From Helicoverpa zea (Eukaryota > Arthropoda > Insecta > Lepidoptera > Noctuidae), in NCBI RefSeq assembly GCF_022581195.2, contig NC_061475.1, positions 62,001 through 126,000 of the forward strand: 64,000 bases of DNA, read 5' to 3'. The notes under the pieces are model-generated. The model was given only the letters and a program-made list of their open reading frames with translations, was not told the origin of the DNA and did not search any database. Positions 1 through 14,400 of the stretch are shown here, one piece after another. Every line of letters begins with the position of its first letter. Positions within the stretch are counted from its first letter, which is position 1. The translations under genes were made by a program, and so were the position numbers.

Positions 1-2897
1 ATTATAGCCAAACATATGATAGAAAAAAACAAACATCGATTATTATATATCGATACTCTATCATCATCCTCCTACCCTTATCCCAGTTTGACCCTATGTT
101 GATAATTGTTCAAATTATTCTAGGAAAAGATGAACAGTCGAACAGTTACCCACATTAGCGCGTGTATTCTCAGTAAGGCGATTAGTGCGCTAGATACAAT
201 AGGCGTGTCCAACGCGATCAGACGGTCAGACGGACAGATTATATTAGTTCTCGTGTCCTTGACTGTAAGTTAACCTTGATCTATGTTCCTGTATGTCATG
301 GATATGTCTCATGTCTCATCTCCTAAGAGAGTGTATTTATTTGCGTAAAATACGGAATTTACTTATGTATTTTCTACGAGTGCACAATCAAAGGAAATGC
401 CTTATTTACATTGAGTATCCATCATATTATTTTAAATGATATATGCGCGCAACATTGCACACCTAATCAACTCTTTCAAAGTTTCAAATGTCAGACGACA
501 ATAAAATTTTACTGTAGAGAAGATTCATATAGGTAAAGTATAAGAATACCAAACACCTACTGATAGTTGAAATACGGTTATTGAAGTGGCACCAAACCTT
601 CATACATAATCTAAACTTGAACACCTAAAGAGGTATACTGGCCATAGGCCAGTATCCTTCACCCCTCACACATTCGGGCAACCTTTCAAACTAAGGAATC
701 TGGCTTTTGATTTACGACTAGAGCAGGTAAAGACTTAGAGTTGCCGAAAGTCTAGACTAGCTTCCTATGTGATTAGCGAGCGCCGCCGGGAGCGCTGCCT
801 GTATGCGAGCGAGTAATTACCGGCGGGGACCACGGGCCGGGGCAAGATGTAAGCGATTAGCGGGGAAGGGAAATAGCGTTAAATGTAGCGTTTGTGGGCT
901 TAGTAGCCATTAAAATTGCTTACACGTTAATCTATGAAAAATAAATACCTAACTATATATTTCAACAACAAGCAAACTGAAGAATCGTCTTAAACAGTGC
1001 ATGAATTATGTTGCGTGTACTTTTCGCAACCTTGTTATATTGCGGGAATGTAGATAGATCCAAATCTTATAAGGAAGTGTTTTTAGGAATTTATAAACAT
1101 TGGAGCGAAGCAGTATTCAGCTGCACGCTAACGTGTGTGACTTAAACCACATCTAAATTAACTCAGAATTCATAGGATATCAGGACACGAACATAAATCA
1201 AACAAAAACTGACAACCAGTGCATTCAGCTAATCCTCACAAGCCGCTGTTTTTGTGGCCACACCGGGTTTTTGTGGCCCCACACATAATGCAGAACTTAT
1301 TGCTCGAACTCGTTGATTGCTTTGAATATATTCATCGCGATCGTGAATTAATGCAATTTTAATAATTGGATATTTATTGTAATAGTCGACTTCGCTAATA
1401 AAGTAATGTGAGTTGTGTGGAGTGTCGTGTTTACATAATTTATGATTATCGCACATTTTACATTGTAGGTTTTATTGTGGGACATAATGATTTGAATTTA
1501 CACGTAAATATTATCAGTGGTTTGTTCATAAGTCTGTCGTTATTAGTCACATAATCATTAATGTCGCGCTTACTTTGTCTGAGTGGTTTACTTAGCGCCA
1601 GCCGAGTGAAACTGAAACTATGAAATTTATTCGGAATGGGAGGTGAGGCTAATTTTGTACTTACGATGGGCTTTAAAAATGTATTTACGAATAGGTTTTA
1701 GGTAACTTCAAGCTAAGAAAAGCTGTTGATATCACGGCAATCGTATCATATTGGCATACCCTTAAATTCTTAAAGACAAGAAATAGCGATTAGACTTAAC
1801 TCTATGAGTGTGTCTGCACTATAATATTTCCTATGTAGTTGGCTAATCACCATAAATGTTTAAATGGATAATTATTTTGGTTCACAGAAGCGTCATTGTC
1901 TTATTTCATAAGCGTTTTATTTCTGAAGTCACGCGACATTAGCGAATATTAACCGTTTGTTGTTTAATTCTAAAAGATTGAATGTCTTGTACATATGCAT
2001 ATTATCTAGCTACATATAGAGTTGATGTGCAAACGCCGCCGCCATATAAAGACATCTCTATTTATATCGCTGCAGTTGTTAAATTGCGCAAAAACTAACA
2101 AACTGGACGCGTCTGATGAAAATATTGGTGAGACAGCCAAGTTCGAGAACATTTTGGTTTTGAAATGTAAAAGATGCTGAGTAAGGTAGTTGAAATTACA
2201 CTCTCTCAACAAGGTTTTTATTCAATAGAAATAGACATAGAAAACGTTTATTTGTAAAGAATGTAGGTATAAAGAATACTTCAGAATTGTGCATATTAAA
2301 GTAATTCAAAGTAGCAAACACGGATATCCTTCAACCATTCTACGTAAATTCTATTCTAAGAGTTAAATATAAATTGACGCAAGTTTCGTCGAACTTGGCA
2401 GTGCTCTCCCGTGCCCCCAGTACCAGTTCCAGCTACAAGTGCATGATACACGACAGTTTGTTTGATTTATTTCAGCTCCATCTCGATTCGTTGAAAAACA
2501 TGAAATGTCAGTTTATATCGAGCGCGCCATGCGATATCGACGAAGCCATACTCGTCATTATACATAGTAGGTAGGTACATGATTTATTATAATATCTGCA
2601 TATGTATAGTGATATGCAACTATACTGACAAGCATTTGAAATGAGTTTAGGTCACAATAACTAAAATGAAATGTTGATTTTAGGAAGAGTTGGAGTAGGT
2701 ATATACTCGCCTTTGACAACAAATCTAAATACATTCCTACTTATGTACATCTATGGTATAGGTATGCAATTTCTTTATAAGATTGCAATTCAAAGTAGTT
2801 ACACTGTGAAAATGATTTTGTCATAATTTTCTAAGTTTATTTAAACCAGTCAACTTTAAAATTAATTATAATCGTGCTAATGTAATCACAATGTAGC
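1..2897. other. AT-rich stretch without a supported gene
   Basis: Contains a SINE3 scrap at 60-90 and a GC-rich patch at 775-870 (CpG-bearing, with TAATTAC) that could be regulatory. An exon-like open stretch at about 2,374-2,574 is discussed in the findings. Nothing else stands out. Confidence 0.5.
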
Positions 2898-3775
2898 ATG
2901 AGCATTATTAATGATATTATGTACTATCAAGCTTTTGCGAAACCAGTGTACGAAAAAACCAAAAAAGCCATACAGAGAGTTCAAAATGCGTGCGTCCGAT
3001 TCTGTTATCCTGTCCCTAAGCGTGCTCATGTCACGCCGTTTCTTAACGATACAGACACCTTAAAAATGGAAGCTCGTAGAAAAATACATCTCGCGTGTCT
3101 GGTACATAAAGTTATTTTTAAGAAAAGGCCAGCATACTTGTACGACAAGCTCGACTGGGTTAGGGACGTGCAGCAGAGATGTACCCGCAGGAGAGAAGCA
3201 AATAAATTAGTTATACCTGCTCACAGAACGGCTCAGTATAAGGGAGGGTTTAAATACTCTGCTACCAAGATATGGAACGATCTACCCCCTCCCCTTCGCA
3301 GTAGTATGTCCCAGGTGACCTTGAAAAAACATTTGAGTATATTATTTTTAAATAAACAGAAGTCAGAGTAACAACCTCCAAATAATATAATGTCAGTCAT
3401 AATACCTCCTAGTATTATTTATCATAGTATTTTTCATGTTTTTATTATATTAAGATCATAAGTTCTTGTAATGTTTTCTTTTTTGTCAAATTCAGTTTAA
3501 TGTGTGTTTTTTTTTTGAAGGATAAGTGCTTTTCATTTCATTTTTTTTTTTATATAATTTCATTTCATTGTTTTTTTTTTAATTTCGTGTGCGCGCAGAT
3601 GTGTTATATGTTACCTCAACAGTCAGGGGCCATCTGAAAATCAGTGCTGTGCATTAGCACAGCATATACTGAGATGGAACCCTTGCTACGCTGTATTTTT
3701 TTTGTAAATGTATATTTTTTTGTGTTCATGTGTGTGTAGCAAAATAAATGGTTTAAATGGTTTAAATGGTTTAAA
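2898..3775 (+). mobile_element. 5'-truncated non-LTR retrotransposon (LINE), C-terminal end of reverse transcriptase plus 3' tail
   Basis: An open frame at 2898-3371 (157 aa) carries the typical end of a CR1/Jockey-type second reading frame: VQNACVRF, ARRKIHLACLVHK, then SATKIWNDLPPPLR and a final KKHL. The polymerase core is missing. The 3' UTR has a short hairpin (TGCTGTGC/GCACAGCA near 3642-3664). The element ends in about three copies of the 9-bp unit TTTAAATGG (3745-3775) and not in poly(A), a tail type known for some LINE clades. The ATG at 2898 is not a real start; similarity begins some 20 codons later. Confidence 0.75.
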
Positions 3776-6700
3776 GTTCTGTGACTCTGTTATTAATAAC
3801 AATATGAATTCTGTCAACTTAATACTAAGATATGTAACCCAAACTTGAGCAGAACTCATCTGTATTGCATTCACATTAGTTCATTACAAGTAGATATTAT
3901 CTCACTATTATATTATCACTGTAGATATCAGTAATTGACCCAGTAATTAGCGGTGTTTATTATAGTGATTTGGTGAGCACATCTTTATATCCTAGCCTGC
4001 GTTTTGTAACGTAGTCGTCATATTAAACAGAATGCAGGATACTGCTATAAGCTGCTAAACGTCTGAGCATGTGCAAAGCTGTTGATAGCTTTGAGTACAG
4101 ATAAGAGTTGTGTGTAATAAAAATCTCTACTTATGTTTAAAAAATAACGAATTTGATTTCAGGTTTGCTTGAGCGCGTTAAACTCAGAAATGACTGGGTC
4201 GATTTATATTTCTTTGATGATGATGATTTTTAATTCTTAAATTTAGCGTTTCCTGTGACCAAAAGGGCTGGATATTTCATTTGAAAGAGAATAGGCATTA
4301 CTATTTAACGAAGCAATGGTACGCAGAATCGATCGATGCTCCCACTTATATATATATATATATCTTTCTCAAAGGATAAATAAAGGCTATATATATATAT
4401 ATATAGCATACATACATACATAAAATATACATATGTATATAGTTACAAAAAATATACATATGAAATATTATATATATATATATAACATTTACGTATCACA
4501 ACTATTTATCTTAACTGTGTAAACTTAATTAATTTAATATTATAACTGTGACCCATTAAGAACCTCTTTTTGAGTAAAGGCCTCCTCCATGACTTTCCAA
4601 TTCCCTCTATCCGTCGCTTTCCCACTTATAACCACTTAAAAATCTAGGTAGTCTAAAAATTATCTCCAAAAAAAAACATTCTTGATAGACGTTTATCTAA
4701 ACTTAATCCATCACAATTCACAGTTGGATCAACAATCCTATTTTAATGGTGAATCACCTTGACCTTCTCTACAGAGGTGATTGCTCTAACTCATCCACTA
4801 GAACACGCGGTCAACTCACAGTTTTTGTACATCTTAGTAACGGGACCAGCGTGACCTGCTACAAACAATTGCTAGTGCCTAGGTATCGTATAGGTATTAC
4901 ATTGAATATGTTTTTGTATTTGTGAAATACGAGCTCTGTTTTTGGTTTGTTTGAAATGCTCGTGCTTCAGTAATTAGATGTGTGAGAATTCGGTATTAAA
5001 TTACAAAATATACTAGATCACGTTTAAACCTCCTCTAGTATATTATGCATTCATGTCAAGACATAACGTCTAGAGGTAGCTATTTATATCTTAATAAAAA
5101 ATATTTTTTGTATTGTGCATCATTTGACGTAGGTACCTATTACACGTGTATAACAAGCTTCGCAGTCACAACCTATATTTAAACTCACAAACACAAATCA
5201 AAACTAAGTTTTTTCTCTAATAGACATCAAGATATCAAATACAAATTAGTGCTCTGTTACCGAGCGGTACGCACGAGGTATCAATAAAGCTGTCTGAACT
5301 GGAAATACATTCGTCGAAATGAAAAAAAAAAAACAATAATTACAAGTCTATGGTTCCTAGAAAAAATGGCCATCTTTATAGATCTGTCAGGTGTTCAAAT
5401 TAGTCAGTTAGTTTAATGAATAAAGTCTGGCTTCGAGAAGTGCGGGAATAACGAGCTCTCGTAAAACTAATAAATAAATTATTGATGTTCGCGAACTTGG
5501 CTCGCGCACTATTATTACACGTTTTTAGAAGCGCGTGTATTTGCATTTATTATTAGAGGCAAATTGGTCTTTTTGTGATAAAAAATAAGATGGATAATCT
5601 TATCTGCTTATTCGTTAACAAAAAGGAAGACTGTGATAGATTTATAACTTAAGTTTCATGATCCAAAACCATGAATCCCATACTTAAGAATACAAGTGGG
5701 AATTTCTAGATCCAAAACTTAAATTTTGATCATAAAACTTCATTAATTAGTCGAGACACAACACCTAATCAAGTAACAACCACCTCTTTAACTTAAGTTC
5801 TTCAGTAACTCAAGTTACTTTAAAACAAGTCAGTTTGGCACTAATCGAACAGCTCCGAAGGGGCAATAAAACTGATATTGCAAAGTACAAGACGCGTACG
5901 AACATAAAACTCAAAGGTTGTCATTGTTATGCAAGGCGGCAAATTGGACAGCGCCGACATTTAGCGCCTTGTAATTGATCGTAAAGTTAACGTGGAGATG
6001 AGAAGGATCCAACTAATCTCTTCGTGGAAATACGTAATTGGCGTATAAGTAGTGTGACGGTGATTTCGTAAATAACTTATCGCTCTGAAGTTAAAAAGAA
6101 GATTGCGCAGTAATGTTTTTTCCTAAAGTTTAATCATTACCCAGTCAGCAGCTGGAAATCACTTGCTAAGGCTATCATCCCCTGATTTGTTCACCTTTAA
6201 CTACCTAATAGATTAGTATGTAAAAGTCAATCGCCATGAGCAGAAACCTCTATGTAAAAAACTGCTAAGTCTTCCTTTCTAGTTGTTTGAATCCTCTAGG
6301 GTTTATACACTTTAGGCTATCGAATAAGTAGCACGCTACTAAACAGCCTCTTTCCACATTCCTGGCGTGAGAACTCAATAGCTACCGTAACTACTTCGAT
6401 GGCTAATAAACTTGTTGTTTATGTTTCCTCTCGGCCATCACTTCAATTATCAAACGTCAACACCCGACCTGTCACCGACCTGTCATTTTGACAGATGACA
6501 CGCTGTCACCCGTGTTGACTGTCAATTGCTGTGTTGTGATTGGAAACAAATAATGTAGATGTTATTGTATGGTCACCGTTAGCGCGAAAATATTAGGTTT
6601 AGTGTCAAATTCTTTGATACGAGTCTTGAGTAGCGTGGTTAGGCTGCCTGTACAACGGCAATTTTGCTATTTGTAGGATTGTATACCTATTCTATGTAAG

Positions 6701-7954
6701 TCAACGTGAGCTCGTTGGTTGGTTCTGTTTTCAAGTTAACTTATAATTTAGATAGTGGCGTTTATCATGGAAATGCCATTAAGGATACAAGCTTTTGAAA
6801 TATAAGGTCTCAAAGATAGTCTCCCGTACCATTAATATAATCTAACAAATGGTTCAGCAACCCATACGAGTATGTAATGCATTAAATAGCGCAATATTTC
6901 TAACATATCGCGCATCACAGCCTGTGCCTGCGATTGAAGCTGAACTATAGCGCAGCGGCTGATGCCATCAGAATGTAGAACTGATGGACCTGCCCCAGAG
7001 GAATGGATGGGGACTATTCATTATATTGAACTGCTTCCAAGGCAATAGATATTTTACTATATTTTCTAGAATAGTGTAATCATTAATTTTGAATTGGAAT
7101 ATTGGATTAGGTATTTACCTCAAACTAGCAAGAAACTCCACGAATATACGTTTTGACGGCTTCAGTACAGAAAAAAGCACTGCATCTTTTTTTAAGAATT
7201 TCAGATAATTGCTATAATAACGTAACTGTCAAAAATAATTATACACGTGAAATAAAGTGAGTTTGTAACCGGCCTAAATAATTCGATTGGATTATGACAG
7301 TGTATCGAGTCGATGATTTGTTTATGACGTACTTTGATATTATTTACGAGCGAGTCGCCCGGCTGTCAGCTCCGACGGTCACTTCATTACAAAAAATAAC
7401 ATTTATGGCCATCATTAAATATATAATTTGATTCGGATGCCATGTTCGTTGTAAGGAGCGGAACATCGTTGGTTTTCAACTCAATATGTTTTAGTTTATA
7501 GTGCCTAACAAGCCTACACGAATACAACTCGTCATAGATCACATTCATATTATTTTAATATAGTAAATTATAATTGACAGGCTTGGCTGCTTAGCATGCG
7601 GGCGTGGGTTCGGTTCCTAGGTCGGACATAACTCTAATTGGGTTACACTATCACCAATTTCTCAACAACACCCTCCTTCGTGTCAAATTGATGTTTGTGA
7701 AATTGTTTCCTTTTTAGTTATAGTAAATTGACATACATAGCATTTTGCATACAAATGAGTATTTTCTAACTAAAATAGAATTCTAGAATAGTTGAATTGT
7801 TTCAACCATTGTTTGATGGATTGATCCAGATCTCGTCCAATAATCTGGATAGATTTTTCGACTTTTTTGAGCGAATATATTATTTATGACCCTACGAAAG
7901 TCCAAGTTACAGAGCATCATATATCGATAAGTACATTCCTCATTAATATAGCTC
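3776..7954. other. AT-rich stretch without a supported gene
   Basis: Holds (TA)n tracts near 4,347, 4,388 and 4,467. A repeat-like piece (GGCCTCCTCCATGACTTTCC) lies near 4,580. A TGTCA/TGACA-rich patch at 6,455-6,535 has at least six copies on both strands. A tRNA-like B box (GGTTCGGTTCC) near 7,610 is likely an old SINE head. Confidence 0.5.
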
Positions 7955-7969
7955 GTATATGTATATCGA

Positions 7970-7970
<1 letters not shown>

Positions 7971-8054
<84 letters not shown>

Positions 8055-8432
8055 GTGGTGGCCTAGTGGGTAAAGGACCAATCTCTCAAGTATGAGGGCG
8101 CGGGTTCGATCCCAGGTCAGGCAAGTACCAATGCAACTTTTCTAAGTCTGTATGTACTTTCTAAGTATATCTTAGACACCATTGGCTGTGTTTCGGATGG
8201 CACGTTAAACTGTAGGTCCCGGCTGTCATTGAACATCCTTGGCAGTCGTTACGGGTAGTCAGAAGCCAGTAAGTCTGACACCAGTCTAACCAAGGGGTAT
8301 CGGGTTGCCCGGGTAACTGGGTTGAGGAGGTCAGATAGGCAGTCGCTTCTTGTAAAGCACTGGTACTCAGCTGAATCCGGTTAGACTGGAAGCCGACCCC
8401 AACATGATTGGGAAAAAGGCTCGGAGGATGAT
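7971..8432 (+). mobile_element. SINE1, full-length tRNA-derived SINE, preceded by an 80-A run
   Basis: The head at 8052-8125 resembles a tRNA: A box TGGCCTAGTGGG and B box GGTTCGATCCC. The body runs to the tail GGAGGATGATG at 8432. A perfect 16-bp duplication, GTATATGTATATCGAA, lies at 7955-7970 and 8433-8448. The A run (7972-8051) is inside the duplication, on the 5' side of the SINE. This family resembles SINEs of noctuid moths (from memory). Other copies are at 35.3, 35.7, 41.6, 54.7 and 61.7 kb. Confidence 0.85.
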
Positions 8433-8448
8433 GTATATGTATATCGAA

Positions 8449-11400
8449 GCGCGCGAGCACGCACTCGCAATATTTCCGCGCTATCTCACGCACGGCTCGC
8501 AAAGGGCACGCGCCATGGAGCATGTGACGACAGAGATCGTAACACTCGAGTATCATATTATGTGTAATGTAGAAAAAAAATACTAACTTCGAATTGAGAT
8601 AAGAATACCTCTCTTTTTTTGGAAGTCGATTAATAAAGCAGGTTTCAAGTAAGCATACAGATGATGTTAATTTTGATGTTTATATGGCCACTGCAGCGGC
8701 CAATGTGTTACCTATGCAAAAAACAATTTTTCTTGGCCATTGAAAACCTTGTAAACAATATTAACGATTTAATTGAAATTGAATGAAACATGTAATTAAT
8801 ACTACACAAACTTTGAATCTCTCTACGGTACATTCATTGGAAAGTTCATTCTCCATCGGCTATCTAATCTTGTAAGGTGAGTAGCGGAGGCTTCGACGCA
8901 CATAAATAGTAACTCTAGTGTTATCTACACAAGGTCAACGTCCCAGTTCCACAATAATTATGTAGCAGATAATACGGTGCTACCCTCCGAGCTATCGCGC
9001 TAAGTTATTGCTTGCCGAATCACTCCGTGTTTATTGGCACTACGAGTGGCCCGCTTTCCCCACATAAACACCTACCGTGATTTGATTGAAACAACTCAAG
9101 TGCGTGTTGAACACGATTAACTGGGAACTCGTAATCACTCACAACTGTCGTAAATAAGCTTTGTGTACAGTTCCCAGTTGTATCGACACCAGTCCCCAGT
9201 TCTATCAGTTTAAATCATGTTTTTACGAGTCGTTCGCCCAGTTGCGGACAGATTATTGTTGATCTAGTTTCTTGTAATGTCTGTTTTTAGGGAAATGTTA
9301 TTCAGAGATGTAGTGCAAATCCTCAATTCATTTGTATTTAATGGTACACCATCTTATTCCGGGAACATGTCCGATACCTAGGAAATACAAACTGTTGGAG
9401 TTCTATCGAATGTTCTCATTAATTTGCCATGCAAGATGCAAGTCTTCCTCGAGATTTTGAATTTATTCAATCAGAAAATACGATTTTTATTACATGTAAC
9501 TCGAACATTACAAGCGGAATGTGGGTGTAGCTCCTACAAACTATAATACATCAGGTAGCTACTCTTGTAAAGCTTAGGAAAACATGAAGTTATGTTGTTT
9601 GCGTAATGCACGGTTTCATCTATATACCGTGACACGTGGGTGCATTTACAAACATTTCATAAATCTCTAATATGGACAAATTACATGATACGCGAGACTA
9701 ATGCTCACTCGTGGAAGCGTTTGTTTGGCAATGAGCGTGGATTATCGGCTTGTTCCCAACTGCTCCACAAATTCCTTCCCAACGGATCTACAGTGAAAAA
9801 AAAAACAATTATTTTAAAATTAATAAATCCATCCCCCTAGCTCCAAGATTTTAAGTAGGTACAGAGACGTAATTTTGATGTTCTTCTGACGATAAAAACA
9901 ATTTTTTGGTGCCATGTGGAAGGAATTTGAAGGTATGTTTTAAGTTATTTATTTTGTTCTATAACATTTTGGACCGAAGTGGAAAATTTTTATAAAAACT
10001 TTGTTAATAGAAAACAATGGGTTTGGAGTAGATGGGAACTAGCCGGATTATTGGCAGCCGATCACAATATTGTAGGATTACATATAATCGGATTATCCGA
10101 GTTCACCTCTATCTCAAGATTACACACAATATCGCCATGTTGGAACTTAATCGATTGATTCATTGACTTAATTCGCAATACTTGAGGGATTAGTGACGGA
10201 CTTATTAATTTTACGGTCGTTAGAATAAAATCTGGCAAATTGATTATTATGTTGGGCAGCTATGACATTGTTGAAGACGAAAATAACTTTATGAATTCAT
10301 CATCTTCATTCTATAGAAATGAGTGTGGAAAACCCCGTTATGCAAAAATATTATATCTGTACTTTACTGTAGAAATGATCAGCTTTGGATCATTGTTCTA
10401 AATTGCCTCTGTATGCGGTATTGATCATCAGTATACATAAGTATATACATAGGTGTGTGTGTCACATTATAACCAACAGTAGTATGTCGCGTGGGTTCCG
10501 TCACTCCTCATCGAAGATATGATGGATGGTAATGACCACGTGATGCGCCCACGCATAGACGTACATGTCATATGCTGAGAGAATAGGAGGAGTAATTGGG
10601 TTAATAGGTATTGCGAAAAAAGTTGAGGAAATGTTAGGTTTTAAGCGACTTTCCAAAAAAGAGAATGTTATTAATTCGGAAGTTTTGTCAGCAAGATTTC
10701 GGGAAAATAATGTTACATAAACCAGCTAAGTTTGAAATAGCATTATGCCTGTCACAATCATTATTTTTTTCCGCTCTAGTATCCTCTAAAACTCCATTAA
10801 GTAAACTGTGATTATACAAAATTACTCTTCAACAAATAAAATAAATGACTATTTTAGAACAATGTCACAGATGTCGTAAAAGTTAAAAATGCCTCAAATA
10901 CCTCAAACTTGCGATGCTATCTAATCCGTCAGTTGGTCGAGCACGTCGGTAATGAGAGACTGCGCCTAGTTGTTATTCTGTGGTCATCCCACATCGCAAT
11001 TCAGGTTTGTACATCATATTTTGAATGTTTTTGGAATTAACTGGACTGGTCGGACAGTGGGTCATTTCATATGATGTATTGTTGTTTGTCTGGCGGAAAT
11101 AAGATCTCCTGCTGAACTTTATTTTAAATCAGAATACCCAGGTTCTGTTATATTTATTTTTCCCTGTATAATTAGGGTTCAATTGAATCACTGAGTCTAG
11201 TTTTAGTGTAAATATGTATATTGGGATAGCAAAACCTTAGTGACCTTAGGATTTTTATATATTTAGCAAGAAATAAATAGAGGAGATAGTCCGTAGTCAG
11301 ACGAATCTAGATTACTAACATGTTAATTCCCACACAAACAGACATAAGTTTTAATGAACCGCCAATCAAGCAATGCTCGTAAACTATACAATGTAACATC

Positions 11401-14400
11401 GACGCTGTATTTGGTAAGTTTGGGGACGTTACCAAATCGGCGCAGTTTACTGTGGTTTTACTGCCAATTAGATGAAAAATACATGACACAGAGTAAGGAA
11501 ATACAGTAGGTATACAAATAGACGAGTGAACCAACCAATCATTATTTTAATTCTGTATGACAGCGTCACTATCTCTCAATATTAATAGTGAAGTACTTCG
11601 CTACTGTTTCAGTCCGACTTTTCATGCGGTTTTCACCAACAGATAGAGTGATTCATAAGGAGAGTTTAGATAATAGACCGTTACATATCTTAGGCATACG
11701 GGCCCCTTAGTCAATAATGTGTGATTCACAAAATACTTTTTGCTTGAACATTATGAAACTAACAGCTTTATCTACGCTGCAACATAAAATCCACAAATTA
11801 ATAAAATTAAATTCAAACGACTTCTCCGTCATTTTCCTACATTCAGATTGTCATTGGAATAGCTCATTAATAAAGTAATATTTTAATTAATATAGCATAA
11901 CGTTCTGCCCATTGGCTTCGAGCGACGGGTGGTCCAACATTGTACCAACTTGACCTTAAGATTCATACATTCTTAATCAATTACGATTGCAATAAATATA
12001 CCGTTTCCTCTTTAAAATAAAGATATCACTATATTTTACAATCTAATGTTTAGTTTGATGGACGCGTGTTGTATTAATAAGCCGTTAGCAAGAAGACAGG
12101 TTTCGTTATGATTTGTGATTGTGTGTCAAATCGCGGTTTTGCCAATCGATGTCAAATCAATTTCGTTTTTGAGGATTTTTAATTGCCTTATTGGAAATTC
12201 CCTCAAACGATACAATCGGTGTTACCACATCATAACTTGCATCGGAAAACAAATCTCGCGGCTTTTGTGTACGAGTATAATAGCCACGTAGCAAAATTAA
12301 TAGTTGTTGATTGAAAGAAGACATCACAATGGCGCCTATATAAGTTCATAATGTATGACACTTGGAAAGTACCGATTAGAGTAGAAGCTGTCTAATAGGT
12401 AGGAAAATTCTAGGCAAGATGCGACTTGAATGTTAGTGTTCAAAAAATTGAGAGGCACCATGTAAGATTAGGTACCAAAATCTGAATATTCACTAAGTAG
12501 GTCATGAAAACGTTTACAAGAAACGAACTCCACATGATTTCCTGCTGACAGAGGCTTTTACCGTAACTGTGATTAATCAATTAATTAGTAAATGCTAATT
12601 AGCTAATTAAAGTTTTGCTAAAGTAAATAATGAATAACTTTATGCCCCTGATTTGTAACAATTTTATGATTTATCGCGAAATTCCTCAAAAGCTGTTATT
12701 TCTCAAACGAACGGGTTTTTCCTAGGCAGAGCTAAAAAATATAATGAGCCAGATTTGGAATGTCGCTAATGAATTGAATCGCTAAGTTTTGCTAACGAAC
12801 TTGTTTTACTCATAACACAGTTATTTTAAAAGAATTCCAAAATTTTGTCTTGTCAAAAAAATAGGAAGTCGAACTACAATCATTACGATTTTGAACAATA
12901 TGTAAAATTCATCAGATGTACATAAAGACAAAAGTCTAACATTTGCGCCGTTTAAAACGTATAATGCAATAGTGACTTTATATTAAAACTCAACTGATTT
13001 TGTTGTAATTTAGACGCATCGAGATGGAGTTAGGTGATACCTATGAGGCGCATATTGGCTTCTTACAGTGTGAGCGTTTCGAGACATATTGGAACAATTT
13101 CATTAGATAGCCTTATACATATCCACTTTTTGACATTCAAGCCTTAAAAATACATACATATATTTTTGAAGTCAGTCGAGTCTGGCTCGCATCACTAGGC
13201 GCATGCCCCGGCGTCGCTTCCGCAAACATTCGCGAACATATTGAGAGTTTCCGCGAATTACATAAATACTGCACATTCTATGCGCTGATCGCTTTATTGC
13301 TGTCCTGGTTTGATTCCTACCAGTGCATTTAGTAGAACTTTTCAGCTAACAGGAATTACTCAAAATATTAATTGTCGATGGCTAATGACATAATGAGCTG
13401 GGATTACGTTAGCAAATAAAATTATTTTTAATGTAGTACTAAAACCGTTTTCCGGTAATTTTAAAGTTCTGAGAAAACCTTAACCAACCATATACGAGTA
13501 TTTATGATGAATCATGTTGATGGCCAAGAATTACTAAGTAATTCCATTTATTTTTTAATTAATAGGTATATTAGCACACTCATAAAGTGTTATTACCTCA
13601 TCAGGCGTCCTGTCATTCAGCTAATAAGGCGTGAAATGATCCTCCGAGCTCTGAGAGACGATTGTTCTTCCGAAACGATTTCATTCATAATGACTTTGTA
13701 TATCTGCGTAACATTGGCAATTATGTCTCAAGGACGATAAGGAGGATGCCTGTTGCATCAGATGTAGGGTGCTGTATGTTTATTTCCACTTAAAAATGCC
13801 ATAATTATTGTACAATTCTAGTTTTAAGAAAATCAAACCATGTAACGTTTCACAAAATTTATTTTCACGAAGCCGATAATGTGCATATCATTCAATCAAA
13901 CTAATAATTTTGTATTGATAATATTTTCCTGTTAATGCAATATTATAATTCGATAGCTTTAAACTATACAGATTACGAAGTCTTTCTTAATATTTCACTC
14001 TGTCATTTTAAATCAAATGTAAGAACAGTCTTTATCAACTCGCGAATTATCGACTCGAAAGACTTACAGTTATAGTTGCCGAGAGAAACGCTCGATACAA
14101 CTCCGTTAATCGATACTCTAAATCGATCATCGTATCAATAATGGACGTTATCGAGTGGAACCTTATCGAGCACTTTGTGTCCTGACTGAACGGCCGAGAT
14201 TTACACAAATTGAATAGTTTGGGCATGCGACAATATATATTAGTATCGGTTGATTATCGCGTCGGAATAGAAAGCGGAATCGATTTACGGCCGGTATCGA
14301 TACTGCGCTAATTGTAATGGCTCGCTCGTTACCGTTGTCATGCTGACAGCGAGACCGGGTTCATGATCAATGAATGTAAGTTCAATAACAAGGATATTAA

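Noticed and set aside
7867..8073. 68-codon frame ending in a lysine run
   Set aside because: It is the poly(A) run read as AAA codons, continuing into the SINE head.
8052..8125. tRNA gene
   Set aside because: A and B boxes are present, but the cloverleaf is incomplete and the sequence is joined to a SINE body found at several other places in the window.
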